From assembly GCA_027486495.1 (NCBI GenBank), contig JAIXOZ010000138.1:1-46878 (forward strand): a stretch of DNA of 46,878 nt, in the 5' to 3' direction. Position 1 is the stretch's first letter, and each line of letters starts with the position of its first letter. The position numbers and the translations under genes are program-made. Below are positions 1 through 8,440 of this stretch, piece by piece. Under the pieces are notes generated by a model. That model made no database searches and was not told the origin of the DNA. It saw only the letters and a program-made list of their open reading frames with translations. Source of the stretch: Comamonadaceae bacterium (GTDB taxonomy: Bacteria; Pseudomonadota; Gammaproteobacteria; Burkholderiales; Burkholderiaceae_C).

Positions 1-139
1 GCACGTCCAGCAAAGGTTGATGCGTTTCACGCGCCTGCTTTGAGGCCAGCGTCCAATGGGCTAAGTGGTCCGCAAAGTCGGGCACCAAGACCCGGTTGTT
101 GTACATGCTGTCGTGCCAGGCGCCATCTTTTTTGGGCAT
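1..139 (-). CDS. alpha/beta hydrolase (esterase-like), N-terminal fragment
   Basis: The first 46 codons of a minus-strand gene run off the left edge. The protein begins MPKKDGAWHDSMYNNR and continues with a segment (VPDFADHLAHW) that I recognise as the N-terminal cap of serine hydrolases of the kynurenine-formamidase/esterase type, where the motif MYNNR is common. The catalytic nucleophile elbow and the rest of the fold lie outside the window, so the substrate cannot be judged. An AAAGGAGA ribosome-binding site sits just upstream of the ATG at 139. The gene starts 14 bases after the stop of the TonB-dependent receptor and is probably co-transcribed with it. Confidence 0.6.
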   Translation of the reverse strand, partial: MPKKDGAWHDSMYNNRVLVPDFADHLAHWTLASKQARETHQPLLDV

Positions 140-153
140 GGGTGCGTCTCCTT

Positions 154-2385
154 TTAAATTTTCATTTCCAGACGAAGCTGGATGTTGCGCCAATTGCGGT
201 CAGTGTTGCGGGACGTCTCTTGCTGAGCGCCCGTGTTGAAAGTGGTGGCCGTTTGATAGTCTCGCGGCAGCAGGTTGCTGACCGTCAAACGCAAAGCGGT
301 CGCCCCCGAAAATCGCCACAAGCCATAAACGTCCAGGATGCGCTTGACGCCTTGGTAAGACAGTTGTTGCTGGCTGCGCTGCGTGTCGTAGTCGGGGTTC
401 CAGTTGAGATTGCCACCGACTGTCAGCGGCATGCCACGAAGCCGGTAATCCGCCCCCAAGTTGGCAGTCATGCTGGGCTGCTGGTCCAGACGGTTATCGG
501 GACCGGGTACGTCCTTAACTTTGGATCGGAAAAAGCTGGCATTGCTTCGAATGTCCACTGGCCAAGCCTTGTCCCAAGCCTGGTTCAATCGGAACTTGGC
601 CTCCAGCTCCAGGCCTTGGGTAATGGCGTCACCCACGTTTTGGGGGCTAGACACCCAACGCTGTTCTCCGGACCATGACACGGCCTGCAAACGGGTCTGG
701 TAACGGATCAGGTCTTGAATGTTGCGACGGAACACGTTGGCGCTCAGTACCCCACCGCCAGCCAGATAACGTTCTATCCCCAAGTCAATGCCAGTAGCCA
801 ACTCGGGCAACAAATCGGGGTTACCGACACGGTCGGGTTGAGTGGGCACGTTGTTACCTGACACGGGGTAATCGCGCGAGTACCGCAAAGGGGCCACCAG
901 GTTGTAAAGGGTGGGGGTTTTGTAGCTGCGCGTCAGGCTCATGCGCACTTGGTCGCGCTTGGCCGGATCGGGCTTCCACAGGGCGTGGAGTAACGGCGTC
1001 CAAACCTGGCTTTTGTTGCTTTTGAACTCTTCACTGAGCTGGCCCTCGGTCAGAATGCTTTCGTAGCGAAGACCTGCATAGGCGGACCAGTTCGGGTTGA
1101 TCTTGAACTCGTCTTGCGTATAGGCCGCCCATCTCGCTGTTCGGGCCTTCAAATTGCCGCTTTCGTCTCCCGCACCTGGGCTGGCCTCCTCAACTCGGCG
1201 TACGCCTTCGTGTTCAAGACCACTGACCCACTGGTGACCGTTGTCTAAAACACGGGTCCATTTGCCGTTCAGGCTGATGTTGCGGTCTGTAAAGCGCTGC
1301 TCGTCCAGTGCGTTGGATAAAAGAGCCGTCGAACTGCTCAAGAGCGTGGTTTGCGTGATTTGCTGGTCGTACTTGGCTTGACCCAAACCGAAACGAAGTT
1401 CCAGCCGGTCATCGGCAGACAAGCGCTGAGCCCACTGGCCGTTCAAACGAATGGCAGCATATCGGCTTTCGTTGTCGGTCAAGGCCGTGTCGGTGAAGAC
1501 GTTTGACGAAAGCCTTCGAGCAGCAATCCGGCCATCAGCAGCGTATTCGGAGTAAATCAGAAACGGCGTCAATGTCAGTGTTTTTCCCTGCTCACCTTTC
1601 CACTGCAAACGGGCATTGGCGTGAACTCCTTGGCGACGGCCCGAGGATTGAGCTAAACGCACTTGGTCTTCACGGAAGTCAGAATCGATCTCGGTCACAC
1701 TTTCGTCTGCACGCTGAGAATCCATGGCAGACAGCGTGAAGGTGCCACTCAGGGGCTGGGTCTTGAGGTTGTGCACCCAGCTGAGGGCGGTCGAACCCTC
1801 GCCATGCTCCTGGCTGCGGGTGATTTTGAGGTCGTCGGGGTTGGCTTTTTGCCCTTCGCGCAAGACGATGTTGATGGTGCCTGCGATGGCACGCGCCCCG
1901 GTCTCTGCCGTGGGGGCGCGCATGATTTCGATTTTTTCGACCTGTTCAGGCGTGAGTGAGTCGATGGAAAAGCCTGGCGGCACACGCTCACCGTCCAGCA
2001 AAATTTGGGTGTAACCCCCGCCCAAGCCGCGCATGCGGATAGCGCCGCCTCGGCCCGGAGCACCTTGCACCGTCACGCCCGGCAAACGTTTGAGCACCTC
2101 TCCCAAGGTCGAATCGCCTTGTTTTTCGATCTCTTCGCGGCCAATGACGATTTTGGAGGCCGAGGACTCACGGCGCACCTCGGTGTCGTTGTTGCGGTTG
2201 CTGCGGATCTCCACCTGGCCCAGATCAGTAGCAGCCGCAGCAGGTGCAGTTGCCGAAGGTGCACTGGGCGGCGAGCTGGCTGGGCTTTGAGCCCAAGCCC
2301 AAGCGGGCAGCAAATACAAGGCAACCCCAGCCAACAGCAGGCTGTGGGTCAGGGGATGGAGGGTGTGTGGGTGAAGTGAAGGCAT
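154..2385 (-). CDS. TonB-dependent outer-membrane receptor
   Basis: A 743-residue outer-membrane receptor that would import a ligand using TonB/ExbBD energy. A signal peptide with a hydrophobic core ending AWAQ (about residues 1-33) precedes a Ser/Pro/Ala-rich linker. The plug domain follows (about 45-180), with typical elements such as LGEVLKRLPGV, IRMRGLGGGYTQILLDG and the closing GTINIVLREG. The rest is rich in alternating beta strands, as expected of a 22-strand barrel. The last residue is Ile rather than the usual Phe. I start at ATG 2385; an in-frame GTG at 2391 would add two residues. It lies downstream of the helicase gene on the same strand and directly upstream of the hydrolase. The ligand cannot be inferred; no Fur-like box was obvious upstream. 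Confidence 0.9.
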   Translation of the reverse strand: MPSLHPHTLHPLTHSLLLAGVALYLLPAWAWAQSPASSPPSAPSATAPAAAATDLGQVEIRSNRNNDTEVRRESSASKIVIGREEIEKQGDSTLGEVLKRLPGVTVQGAPGRGGAIRMRGLGGGYTQILLDGERVPPGFSIDSLTPEQVEKIEIMRAPTAETGARAIAGTINIVLREGQKANPDDLKITRSQEHGEGSTALSWVHNLKTQPLSGTFTLSAMDSQRADESVTEIDSDFREDQVRLAQSSGRRQGVHANARLQWKGEQGKTLTLTPFLIYSEYAADGRIAARRLSSNVFTDTALTDNESRYAAIRLNGQWAQRLSADDRLELRFGLGQAKYDQQITQTTLLSSSTALLSNALDEQRFTDRNISLNGKWTRVLDNGHQWVSGLEHEGVRRVEEASPGAGDESGNLKARTARWAAYTQDEFKINPNWSAYAGLRYESILTEGQLSEEFKSNKSQVWTPLLHALWKPDPAKRDQVRMSLTRSYKTPTLYNLVAPLRYSRDYPVSGNNVPTQPDRVGNPDLLPELATGIDLGIERYLAGGGVLSANVFRRNIQDLIRYQTRLQAVSWSGEQRWVSSPQNVGDAITQGLELEAKFRLNQAWDKAWPVDIRSNASFFRSKVKDVPGPDNRLDQQPSMTANLGADYRLRGMPLTVGGNLNWNPDYDTQRSQQQLSYQGVKRILDVYGLWRFSGATALRLTVSNLLPRDYQTATTFNTGAQQETSRNTDRNWRNIQLRLEMKI

Positions 2386-2403
2386 CCACACATTTTGACA
2401 GCG

Positions 2404-2441
2404 CCCGGCTACAAATGTATGAAGGAGATGTAAAAGCCGGG
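2404..2441. other. inverted repeat in the leader of the TonB-dependent receptor
   Basis: CCCGGCT at 2404-2410 and AGCCGGG at 2435-2441 form a perfect 7-bp stem with a 24-base loop, between the helicase stop and the receptor start. There is no T-run after it on the minus strand, so it is not a classical terminator. It might be a leader structure or an operator. This is structure only; no function is known. Confidence 0.35.
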
Positions 2442-2499
2442 ATCAGTGCCAGGAGCTAAGCGGGACCTGCAGGGCAGACCCGGCATGGCCCCCGAAGAA

Positions 2500-3951
2500 T
2501 CACTCGTCGGCTTTGAACAAAGCCGCAACCTTGCGCTTGGGCTTGATGTTGGCCGAAATGGACGAGCGCGGCGCTTTGGGGACCGCATCCCAGCTTGGCG
2601 AAACGTTGGCAGATGATGCCTCGTAAGGCTTGCTGAAGAAGGGGTCGCGGTTGACCGGTGCGGGACGAAAGCCGCCTCGGCGCTCACGCGGCGTGTCCAA
2701 GGCGTCACGCGGGTCAAACTCGTCGCGGCGACGGCCTTCATAAGCACTGCCACGGGGGCGGTCTTCCGCGCGTGTGCCCCACTTCTCGGGGGCTGGTCCA
2801 GTGGGGGCTGTGTCCAGCTGCAGGGTTTCAACGTCCAGCTTTTTCTTGATCAGCTTTTCAATATCGCCGACCAAACGGGCATCAGAGGGGCTGACCAAGG
2901 TCACAGCCAGACCCGATGCCCCGGCGCGGCCCGTGCGGCCAATGCGGTGCACATAGTCTTCGGCGTTGTAGGGCACATCGAAGTTGAACACCGCGGGCAC
3001 GTCTTTGATGTCCAGGCCGCGTGCGGCCACGTCGGTACAGACCAGCAAATCGACTTCGCCTTTTTTGAAAGCTTCCAAAGCTTTCAGACGCTCGTCTTGG
3101 CTCTTGTCACCGTGCAGCGCAGCGGTTTTCAGGCCCTCGCGCTCCAGTGAGCGGGCCAAACGGCCGCAGCCGAGCTTGCTGTTGACAAAAATGAAGGCCT
3201 GCTTGATGCCTCGGTCGTCCAGCACCTTGCGGATCACGCGGCGCTTGTCGTCGTCTTGGGCGGCATAAAACCGCTGCTCGACCGTTGAAGCCGTCTCGTT
3301 GGGACGGGCCACTTCGATGGTGATGGGGTTTTGCAGGTAACTGCCCGCCAGGCGCTTGATTTCTGGCGAGAAGGTGGCCGAAAAAAGCAGCGTGGTGCGT
3401 TGCTTGGGCAGATAGCTCAGGATGCGCTGCAAGTCGGGCAAAAAACCGATGTCCAGCATGCGGTCAGCTTCGTCCAGCACCACATATTCCACCTGGTTGA
3501 GGACCGCGTTTTTGGCTTCAATGTGGTCCAGCAAACGGCCGGGTGTGGCGACCAGCACCTCAACACCTTGCTTCAGCTCCAAGGTTTGGGGCTTCATGTC
3601 CATGCCTCCAAACACCACCGCGCTGCGCAGCTGGGTGTATTTGGCGTACATCTTGATTTGCTGGGCGACCTGATCGGCCAGTTCGCGCGTGGGCAACAAC
3701 ACCAAGGCACGCACCGGGTGGCGCGCTGGGGAGGTGGAGGGGTTCTCGTGCTTGAGCAGCCGTTGCAGCAAAGGCAGTGAAAAAGCCGCCGTTTTACCCG
3801 TGCCGGTTTGGGCTGCGCCCATCACGTCCTGGCCCGTCAACACCACCGGAATGGCTTGGGCCTGGATAGGGGTCATGGATTCGTAGCCCATTTCGGCCAC
3901 GGCTCGTGCCAGCGTGGGGGCCAGCGATAAATTTGAAAAAGAGTCGGTCAT
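2500..3951 (-). CDS. rhlE: DEAD-box ATP-dependent RNA helicase, RhlE type
   Basis: A 483-residue RNA helicase. Visible motifs are the Q motif around residues 27-35 (TPIQAQAIP), Walker A AQTGTGKT (47-54), PTRELA (87-92), GG and TPGR (136-139), DEAD (160-163), SAT (191-193), ARGLDI (310-315) and HRIGRTGR (335-342). The C-terminal 110 residues are charged and Arg/Pro-rich, ending with a lysine-rich RNA-binding-like tail. This layout is that of RhlE, which remodels structured RNA in ribosome assembly and decay. The ATG at 3951 has only a weak GAG upstream. A good sigma-70-like promoter lies only about 10 bases before it, so the transcript may be nearly leaderless. Confidence 0.92.
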   Translation of the reverse strand: MTDSFSNLSLAPTLARAVAEMGYESMTPIQAQAIPVVLTGQDVMGAAQTGTGKTAAFSLPLLQRLLKHENPSTSPARHPVRALVLLPTRELADQVAQQIKMYAKYTQLRSAVVFGGMDMKPQTLELKQGVEVLVATPGRLLDHIEAKNAVLNQVEYVVLDEADRMLDIGFLPDLQRILSYLPKQRTTLLFSATFSPEIKRLAGSYLQNPITIEVARPNETASTVEQRFYAAQDDDKRRVIRKVLDDRGIKQAFIFVNSKLGCGRLARSLEREGLKTAALHGDKSQDERLKALEAFKKGEVDLLVCTDVAARGLDIKDVPAVFNFDVPYNAEDYVHRIGRTGRAGASGLAVTLVSPSDARLVGDIEKLIKKKLDVETLQLDTAPTGPAPEKWGTRAEDRPRGSAYEGRRRDEFDPRDALDTPRERRGGFRPAPVNRDPFFSKPYEASSANVSPSWDAVPKAPRSSISANIKPKRKVAALFKADE

Positions 3952-3960
3952 TAACTCGCT

Positions 3961-3989
3961 ATTGTCGCATTTTGAACTGCCATTGCCAA
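3961..3989 (-). promoter_or_regulatory. candidate sigma-70 promoter of the RhlE helicase gene
   Basis: Read on the minus strand: TTGGCA (3989-3984), 17-base spacer, GACAAT (3966-3961). The -35 matches the consensus at 5 of 6 positions, the -10 at 4 of 6, and the spacing is ideal. A start site about 7 bases downstream would fall near 3954, almost on the ATG at 3951. The -35 is also part of a 7-bp palindrome (TGCCATT/AATGGCA). Confidence 0.4.
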
Positions 3990-4056
3990 AAATGGCAGCG
4001 CAAACCCTAAGCCAGAGCCCCAGCTCAGGGGCAAACTGGACACCAGGCCCAGGCCA

Positions 4057-4365
4057 TCAGGCCAGGCGACTGCGCAGCGAGGGGAAAGCGGATTTTTGGG
4101 GAGTGACTTTGGCCGGAGCAACGCGCAGGGCAGCGCCAGCGTTGAGCATGTCCGAAACCAAGGCATCGGCGCGATCGTGTGCGCCCTGGCGGTTGGCTTC
4201 AAAGGCCAAACGGGTGGTTTGGGCCATCTGGGCCACAAAGTTTTGTGGGTAGTCACGCACCTGAAAACCCCTGAGGTTCATCACCTTCATAAAGGCGTTG
4301 GCCGCCTCTTCTACGGCACGCTGGTATTCCTGGCTGGCTTCTGGAGACATGGGGACCTCGGTCAT
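4057..4365 (-). CDS. small conserved-looking protein of unknown function
   Basis: A 102-residue soluble protein that I do not recognise. The central part (about residues 10-75) reads as amphipathic helix rich in Ala, Gln and Arg, without a signal peptide, membrane segment or cysteines. The C-terminus is basic and Ser/Pro-containing. It could be a helical accessory protein, but no function should be assigned. The start may be ATG 4365 or the internal ATG 4350, which has a GAGG five bases before it and is preferred on that ground. It stands alone between the flavoprotein gene and the helicase gene, all three on the minus strand. Confidence 0.6.
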   Translation of the reverse strand: MTEVPMSPEASQEYQRAVEEAANAFMKVMNLRGFQVRDYPQNFVAQMAQTTRLAFEANRQGAHDRADALVSDMLNAGAALRVAPAKVTPQKSAFPSLRSRLA

Positions 4366-4426
4366 GGATGTGTTTGTGAACCCTTACATAACGCATCCCT
4401 GGCTTGAAAGGAATACACAACCGGTA

Positions 4427-5770
4427 TCAAATTGTGTGCGACTTGGCCACCAGGCCCCGCAGCACACCTTGGGCCGCCCTGTGTCCGCTGGCCAGGCAGG
4501 CCGTCAGCAGGTAACCGCCCGTGGGCGCTTCCCAATCGAGCATCTCACCCGCGCAGAACACGCCCGGGCGAGCCGAGAGCATCAAATCAGGTCCCATCGC
4601 CTCCAGCGCCACCCCACCGGCGGTGCTGATTGCCTCCGCCACGGGTCGGGGCCGTTTCAAGGGCACAGGCAGGGCCTTGATGAGCGCGGCCAGTTCATCC
4701 GGCCGCGCCAAAGTCTCAGGCGAGCACAACTCAAACAACAAACCCATCTTGGCGCCGTCCAGGCCCAGACGGCTCTTGAGGTGACTGCTCAGGCTGCGGC
4801 TGCCGCGGGGCCAAGCGACGTCTTTGAAGACCTGCTCCGGCGTTTTGTCGGGCAACAAGTCCAGCACCAAGCGGGACTGTCCAAGCTCGGCCAGATCGTC
4901 ACGCAGCCAGGCAGAGGCGGCATACACCAGACTGCCTTCGACCCCGGTCTCGGTGAGCACAAATTCACCCTTGCGCTCAAAACGCGGGGGCTTTGCGGCA
5001 CCCTGAGACCCGGCCTCCTTTGGAGCTGGCAACGTGAGCACCACCGACTTGAGGGGATGCCCTGAAAATTTAAGTCTAAAGTGTGTAGTCCAGCCTTGAC
5101 CATCACGCCCCATCACATCAAAACCACAATTGGCGGGCTTCAAGGGGGCCACCTCGACACCCTGATCCTGCAAATGGACCTGCCAGGCCCCATCCGAACC
5201 CAGGTGCGGCCAACTGGCCCCGCCCAGCGCCAGCACCGTGGCACCGGCTTTCACTTGAAGCGGCGAGGCATCGTCCCGACGCCCAAAAACCAGCCGATCG
5301 CCTTGCCAACCCAGCCAACGGTGGCGCATATGAAACTGCACCGGCACACCGCTGGCGGGGTGGCGCAGGCGCTGCAGCCAGGCCCGCAGCAAGGGAGCGG
5401 CTTTCATCTCGGCTGGAAACACACGGCCCGATGTACCCACAAAAGTACTCACGCCCAAGCTCTGTGCCCAGTCGCGCACGCCCTGCGCATCGAGCCCTGA
5501 CAGCCAATGGCTGACCTCAGACTCGCGCGGGCCAAAACGGGTTTTGAACCTGGCAGAGGGTTCGGCATGGGTGAGGTTCAAGCCGCCTTTGCCGGCCAGC
5601 AAAAATTTACGCCCCACCGAGGGCATGGCGTCAAACAAGTGCACCGACACGCCCGCTTGTGACAACACCTCGGCCGCCATCAAGCCGGCCGGGCCACCTC
5701 CCACAATGGCCACCTCCACGGAAAGCTCTGGTGCCATTTGAAAGTCGGGAGTCGGTTCTGAAAGGCTCAT
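4427..5770 (-). CDS. HI0933/YhiN-family FAD-dependent oxidoreductase
   Basis: A 447-residue flavoprotein. Near the N-terminus a Rossmann fold carries GGGPAG (residues 24-29). The family signature GRKFLLAGKGGLNLTH (53-68) follows. The C-terminus has the second FAD-contacting stretch, with GVFCAGEMLDWEAPTGGY. This matches the HI0933/BaiN-like family, in particular the subgroup described as PP_4765-type flavoproteins; physiological substrates are mostly unknown. The open frame extends to a TTG at 5827, but the conserved part begins later and ATG 5770 is the better start. It is divergent from trxA across about 100 bases. A redox link with thioredoxin is possible from position only. Confidence 0.85.
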   Translation of the reverse strand: MSLSEPTPDFQMAPELSVEVAIVGGGPAGLMAAEVLSQAGVSVHLFDAMPSVGRKFLLAGKGGLNLTHAEPSARFKTRFGPRESEVSHWLSGLDAQGVRDWAQSLGVSTFVGTSGRVFPAEMKAAPLLRAWLQRLRHPASGVPVQFHMRHRWLGWQGDRLVFGRRDDASPLQVKAGATVLALGGASWPHLGSDGAWQVHLQDQGVEVAPLKPANCGFDVMGRDGQGWTTHFRLKFSGHPLKSVVLTLPAPKEAGSQGAAKPPRFERKGEFVLTETGVEGSLVYAASAWLRDDLAELGQSRLVLDLLPDKTPEQVFKDVAWPRGSRSLSSHLKSRLGLDGAKMGLLFELCSPETLARPDELAALIKALPVPLKRPRPVAEAISTAGGVALEAMGPDLMLSARPGVFCAGEMLDWEAPTGGYLLTACLASGHRAAQGVLRGLVAKSHTI

Positions 5771-5873
5771 GTCTAGGAGATCTGGCAAGAAGGGGGGGGA
5801 TGCGCGAATGCACCGAGTTTCTGTCAAAATAGAACCACTTTAGCTGCATCTCAATGTTCACAAGGAAAAGGCC

Positions 5874-6206
5874 ATGGCCAGCGATTTGATCAAACACACC
5901 ACCGACGCCACTTTCGAAGCCGACGTGCTCCAATCGAGCCAACCTGTGGTGGTGGACTTCTGGGCCGAATGGTGTGGCCCCTGCAAAATGATTGCCCCCA
6001 TCTTGGACGAAGTGGCCAGCGCCTACGAAGGCAAACTGCAAATCGCCAAGATGAACGTGGACGACAACCGCGACATCCCTGCCAAGTTCGGCATTCGCGG
6101 CATTCCCACCCTCATGATCTTCAAGGACGGCCAGCTTGCGGCCACCAAAGTGGGTGCCATGAGCAAATCCCAATTGACCGCTTTCATCGACCAGCAATTG
6201 GCCTGA
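5874..6206 (+). CDS. trxA: thioredoxin 1
   Basis: A 110-residue cytoplasmic thioredoxin, the general protein-disulfide reductant recycled by thioredoxin reductase. The redox motif WCGPC is at residues 33-37. The buried Asp (VVVDFW, D28) and the cis-proline in GIPT (P78) are in place, and the length is normal. An AAGGAAAAGG ribosome-binding site precedes the ATG. It is followed by a strong hairpin terminator and then rho, the gene order common in Burkholderiales. Confidence 0.97.
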   Translation: MASDLIKHTTDATFEADVLQSSQPVVVDFWAEWCGPCKMIAPILDEVASAYEGKLQIAKMNVDDNRDIPAKFGIRGIPTLMIFKDGQLAATKVGAMSKSQLTAFIDQQLA

Positions 6207-6249
6207 CCTTTGCATGTCGTCTGGCTGCACCAGACGTGTCCCCTCCAAC

Positions 6250-6277
6250 AACCGGGCCCACATGGCCCGGTTTTTTG
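6250..6277 (+). terminator. intrinsic terminator after trxA
   Basis: CCGGGCC (6252-6258) pairs with GGCCCGG (6264-6270) over a five-base loop. Two A:T pairs extend the stem, and a run of six T follows. This is a textbook Rho-independent terminator, placed between thioredoxin and rho. Confidence 0.85.
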
Positions 6278-6297
6278 TTTTCGGGGCTGCCCGAAAA
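6278..6297. other. second perfect hairpin immediately after the trxA terminator
   Basis: TTTTCGGG (6278-6285) and CCCGAAAA (6290-6297) form a perfect 8-bp palindrome around the loop GCTG. It begins where the first terminator ends. It has an A/T-rich base but no long T-run of its own on the plus strand. It may be a backup terminator, or an element in the rho leader just before a CATAAT -10-like hexamer at 6303-6308. Confidence 0.5.
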
Positions 6298-6455
6298 CCT
6301 GTCATAATTTCTCGCAGGCAGTCCAAACACGGTACAGCGCCAAGACTGCCGGAAGCACCAACCCCCAAACCCGGGCGGCATCCGGTCCAGAACATATCCA
6401 CTCGGTTATCCGAACAACGGTCCCCAGCCGACCGATTCGCCACAGGCCCCATCCC

Positions 6456-7718
6456 ATGCATTTGAACGAACTCAAGGCACTTCATGTGTCCGAACTCCTG
6501 AAGCAAGCCGACACGCTCGAAATCGAGAACACCGGCCGCATGCGCAAACAGGAGTTGATGTTTGCCATCATTAAAAAACGCGCCAAAGCAGGCGAACAGG
6601 TCTTTGCCGACGGCGTACTCGAAATTTTGCCCGACGGTTTTGGCTTTTTGCGCAGCCCCGACTCCAGCTACACCGCATCCACAGACGACATTTACATCAG
6701 CCCCAGCCAGGTGCGCCGCTTTAACCTGCACACCGGCGACATGATCGAAGGCGAAGTGCGCATTCCCAAAGACGGCGAGCGCTACTTTGCCCTGACCAAG
6801 CTCGACAAGGTCAACGACGACCTGCCCGAGAACAACAAACACAAGGTCATGTTCGAGAACTTGACGCCCCTGTTCCCCAAAGAGCAGATGCGTCTGGAGC
6901 GCGACATCAAGGGCGAAGAAAACATCACCGCACGCGTGATCGACATCATTGCCCCACTCGGCCGTGGCCAACGCGCCTTGATCGTGGCGCAGCCCAAGTC
7001 GGGCAAGACCGTGATGATGCAGCAGATTGCCCACGCCATCACCGCCAACTACCCCGATGTGCACCTGATGGTGTTGCTGGTGGACGAGCGCCCAGAAGAA
7101 GTGACCGAAATGCAGCGCAGCGTGCGCGGCGAAGTGATCTCGTCCACCTTTGACGAACCCGCTTCGCGCCACGTGCACGTGGCCGAGATGGTGATCGAGC
7201 GCGCCAAGCGCTTGGTGGAATTGAAAAAAGACGTCGTGATCTTGCTGGACTCGATCACTCGCCTGGCCCGCGCTTACAACAACGTGGTCCCCTCGTCGGG
7301 CAAAGTGTTGTCGGGCGGTGTGGACGCCAACGCCCTGCAGCGCCCCAAGCGCTTCTTTGGCGCGGCCCGCAATGTGGAAGAAGGCGGCAGCTTGACCATC
7401 ATTGCCACCGCACTGGTGGACACTGGAAGCCGCATGGACGAAGTGATCTTTGAAGAATTCAAGGGCACCGGCAACTGCGAGATTCACCTGGAGCGCCGAC
7501 TGTATGAAAAGCGCGTGTTCCCCGCCATCAACTTGAACCGCAGTGGCACCCGCCGCGAAGAGTTGCTGCTGCAGCCCGAAGTGCTGCAAAAAACCCGCAT
7601 CCTGCGTCAGTTCATGTACAACATGGACGAAATCGAGGCGATGGAGATGGTCTTGAAGAGCATGAAAGCGACCAAGAACAACTCCGAGTTCTTCGACATG
7701 ATGCGTCGCGGCGGCTGA
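6456..7718 (+). CDS. rho: transcription termination factor Rho
   Basis: A 420-residue hexameric RNA-dependent ATPase/translocase that ends transcription. The N-terminal helical domain (1-45) is followed by a cold-shock-like RNA-binding domain with DGFGFLR (60-66), then the ATPase core. The core has Walker A AQPKSGKT (178-185), LLVDERPEE (208-215) and the Walker B region [15 protein letters not shown] (261-275), followed by the R-loop region (RRFFGAAR-type sequence). Length is exactly that of typical Rho. The frame stays open back to 6210, but family alignment fixes ATG 6456 (MHLNEL). The leader of about 150 bases after the hairpins is long enough for the autoregulation known for rho genes, but no specific attenuator was identified. 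Confidence 0.97.
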   Translation: MHLNELKALHVSELLKQADTLEIENTGRMRKQELMFAIIKKRAKAGEQVFADGVLEILPDGFGFLRSPDSSYTASTDDIYISPSQVRRFNLHTGDMIEGEVRIPKDGERYFALTKLDKVNDDLPENNKHKVMFENLTPLFPKEQMRLERDIKGEENITARVIDIIAPLGRGQRALIVAQPKSGKTVMMQQIAHAITANYPDVHLMVLLVDERPEEVTEMQRSVRGEVISSTFDEPASRHVHVAEMVIERAKRLVELKKDVVILLDSITRLARAYNNVVPSSGKVLSGGVDANALQRPKRFFGAARNVEEGGSLTIIATALVDTGSRMDEVIFEEFKGTGNCEIHLERRLYEKRVFPAINLNRSGTRREELLLQPEVLQKTRILRQFMYNMDEIEAMEMVLKSMKATKNNSEFFDMMRRGG

Positions 7719-7723
7719 TACCC

Positions 7724-7729
7724 TATAAT
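7724..7729 (+). promoter_or_regulatory. consensus -10 box for rpmE2
   Basis: A perfect TATAAT begins six bases after the rho stop codon. No convincing -35 lies 17 bases upstream, inside the end of rho. About 70 bases of leader separate it from the L31 start. The leader contains a small CTCAG/CTGAG hairpin and ends in AAAAGGA as ribosome-binding site. Confidence 0.5.
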
Positions 7730-7803
7730 CGACAAGTTTTGCGGAAAGTGCTCTCAGATAGGCTGAGGAGTGGCTACCGTAGCGAAAATAAAAGGATTTC
7801 CCC

Positions 7804-8067
7804 ATGAAAGACGGCATTCACCCCAACTACCGTGAAGTTTGCTTCCAAGACATGTCCAATGGCTTCAAGTTCGTGACCCGTTCATGCGCCAACACCAAAG
7901 AGATGATCAAAATGGAAGACGGCCGCGAGCTGCCTTGGTACAAGCTGGACACGACCAGTGAGTCGCACCCCTTCTACACAGGCACCCAAAAGTCTGTCGA
8001 CAACATGGGCGGCCGCGTGGAGAAATTCCGCAACCGTTTCGGCAAGACCACCGTCATCGCCAAGTAA
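7804..8067 (+). CDS. rpmE2: 50S ribosomal protein L31, type B (zinc-independent)
   Basis: An 87-residue ribosomal protein of the large subunit, forming part of the bridge to the small subunit. It starts [16 protein letters not shown], typical of type B L31 (YkgM/RpmE2). It is longer than type A and lacks the CxxC zinc ligands: only two isolated cysteines (13 and 28) are present. In many bacteria the type B form replaces the zinc-binding paralogue under zinc limitation, but in Burkholderiales it is often the only copy. No Zur-like operator was recognised. RBS AAAAGGA precedes the ATG, and an intrinsic terminator follows. Confidence 0.95.
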   Translation: MKDGIHPNYREVCFQDMSNGFKFVTRSCANTKEMIKMEDGRELPWYKLDTTSESHPFYTGTQKSVDNMGGRVEKFRNRFGKTTVIAK

Positions 8068-8087
8068 TTCGCGCATTGGTGTTCTCC

Positions 8088-8122
8088 AAAAGGGCAGCCC
8101 GGGCAACCGGCCTGCCCTTTTT
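8088..8122 (+). terminator. intrinsic terminator after rpmE2
   Basis: AAAAGGGCAG (8088-8097) pairs perfectly with CTGCCCTTTT (8112-8121), with a GC-rich loop between and T residues at the end. It lies 20 bases beyond the L31 stop codon. Confidence 0.85.
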
Positions 8123-8193
8123 GCATGGGCCCGCCCGCCGCCCGAATGGCTTTGACAGTGATCTGCCCGATGAAATTGAAACATCCATGACAC

Positions 8194-8335
8194 TTTTGTC
8201 ATCCCGGGCGAAGAACCGAGAACCAGTGCGCACCACAGCTTTTAGCAAATACCTGCAGCATGCACTGGATCCCGGCTCAAGGCCGGGATGACAAAAAGAA
8301 GGCCGGGATGACTAAAACAAAGCTTGGATGACAAA
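8194..8335. repeat. interspersed palindromic repeat in a 370-bp non-coding stretch
   Basis: Between the L31 stop and 8441 I see no gene. The stretch holds a repeat bounded by perfect 14-bp inverted ends: TTTTGTCATCCCGG (8194-8207) and CCGGGATGACAAAA (8283-8296). The inside includes CACTGGATCCCGGCTCAAGG, and two further decayed copies of the right end follow (GGCCGGGATGACT around 8301, TTGGATGACAAA around 8324). Elements with such GTCATCCCGG / CCGGGATGAC ends and a GGATCCCGG core are dispersed between genes in many proteobacteria. No transposase is present. Confidence 0.7.
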
Positions 8336-8440
8336 GCAAACTGTCTAGCCCAAACACCTGCGAACTTCACAGGGCCAGATCCATAAAATACGAGATCCAG
8401 CATCTCAACCTTTGCCACACACCTGATCTCCTTTGCAAAC

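Noticed and set aside
154-2385. Assigning the TonB-dependent receptor to a siderophore or cobalamin
   Set aside because: No ligand-specific motif, riboswitch or biosynthetic neighbour was seen.
6210-6455. N-terminal extension of rho by 82 codons
   Set aside because: Covers the trxA terminator hairpins; family length and the conserved MHLNEL start place the beginning at 6456.
5631-7817. 728-codon minus-strand open frame opposite trxA and rho
   Set aside because: Antisense shadow of two certain genes. Its protein is an artificial His/Val/Gly-rich composition, with no start signals or family resemblance.
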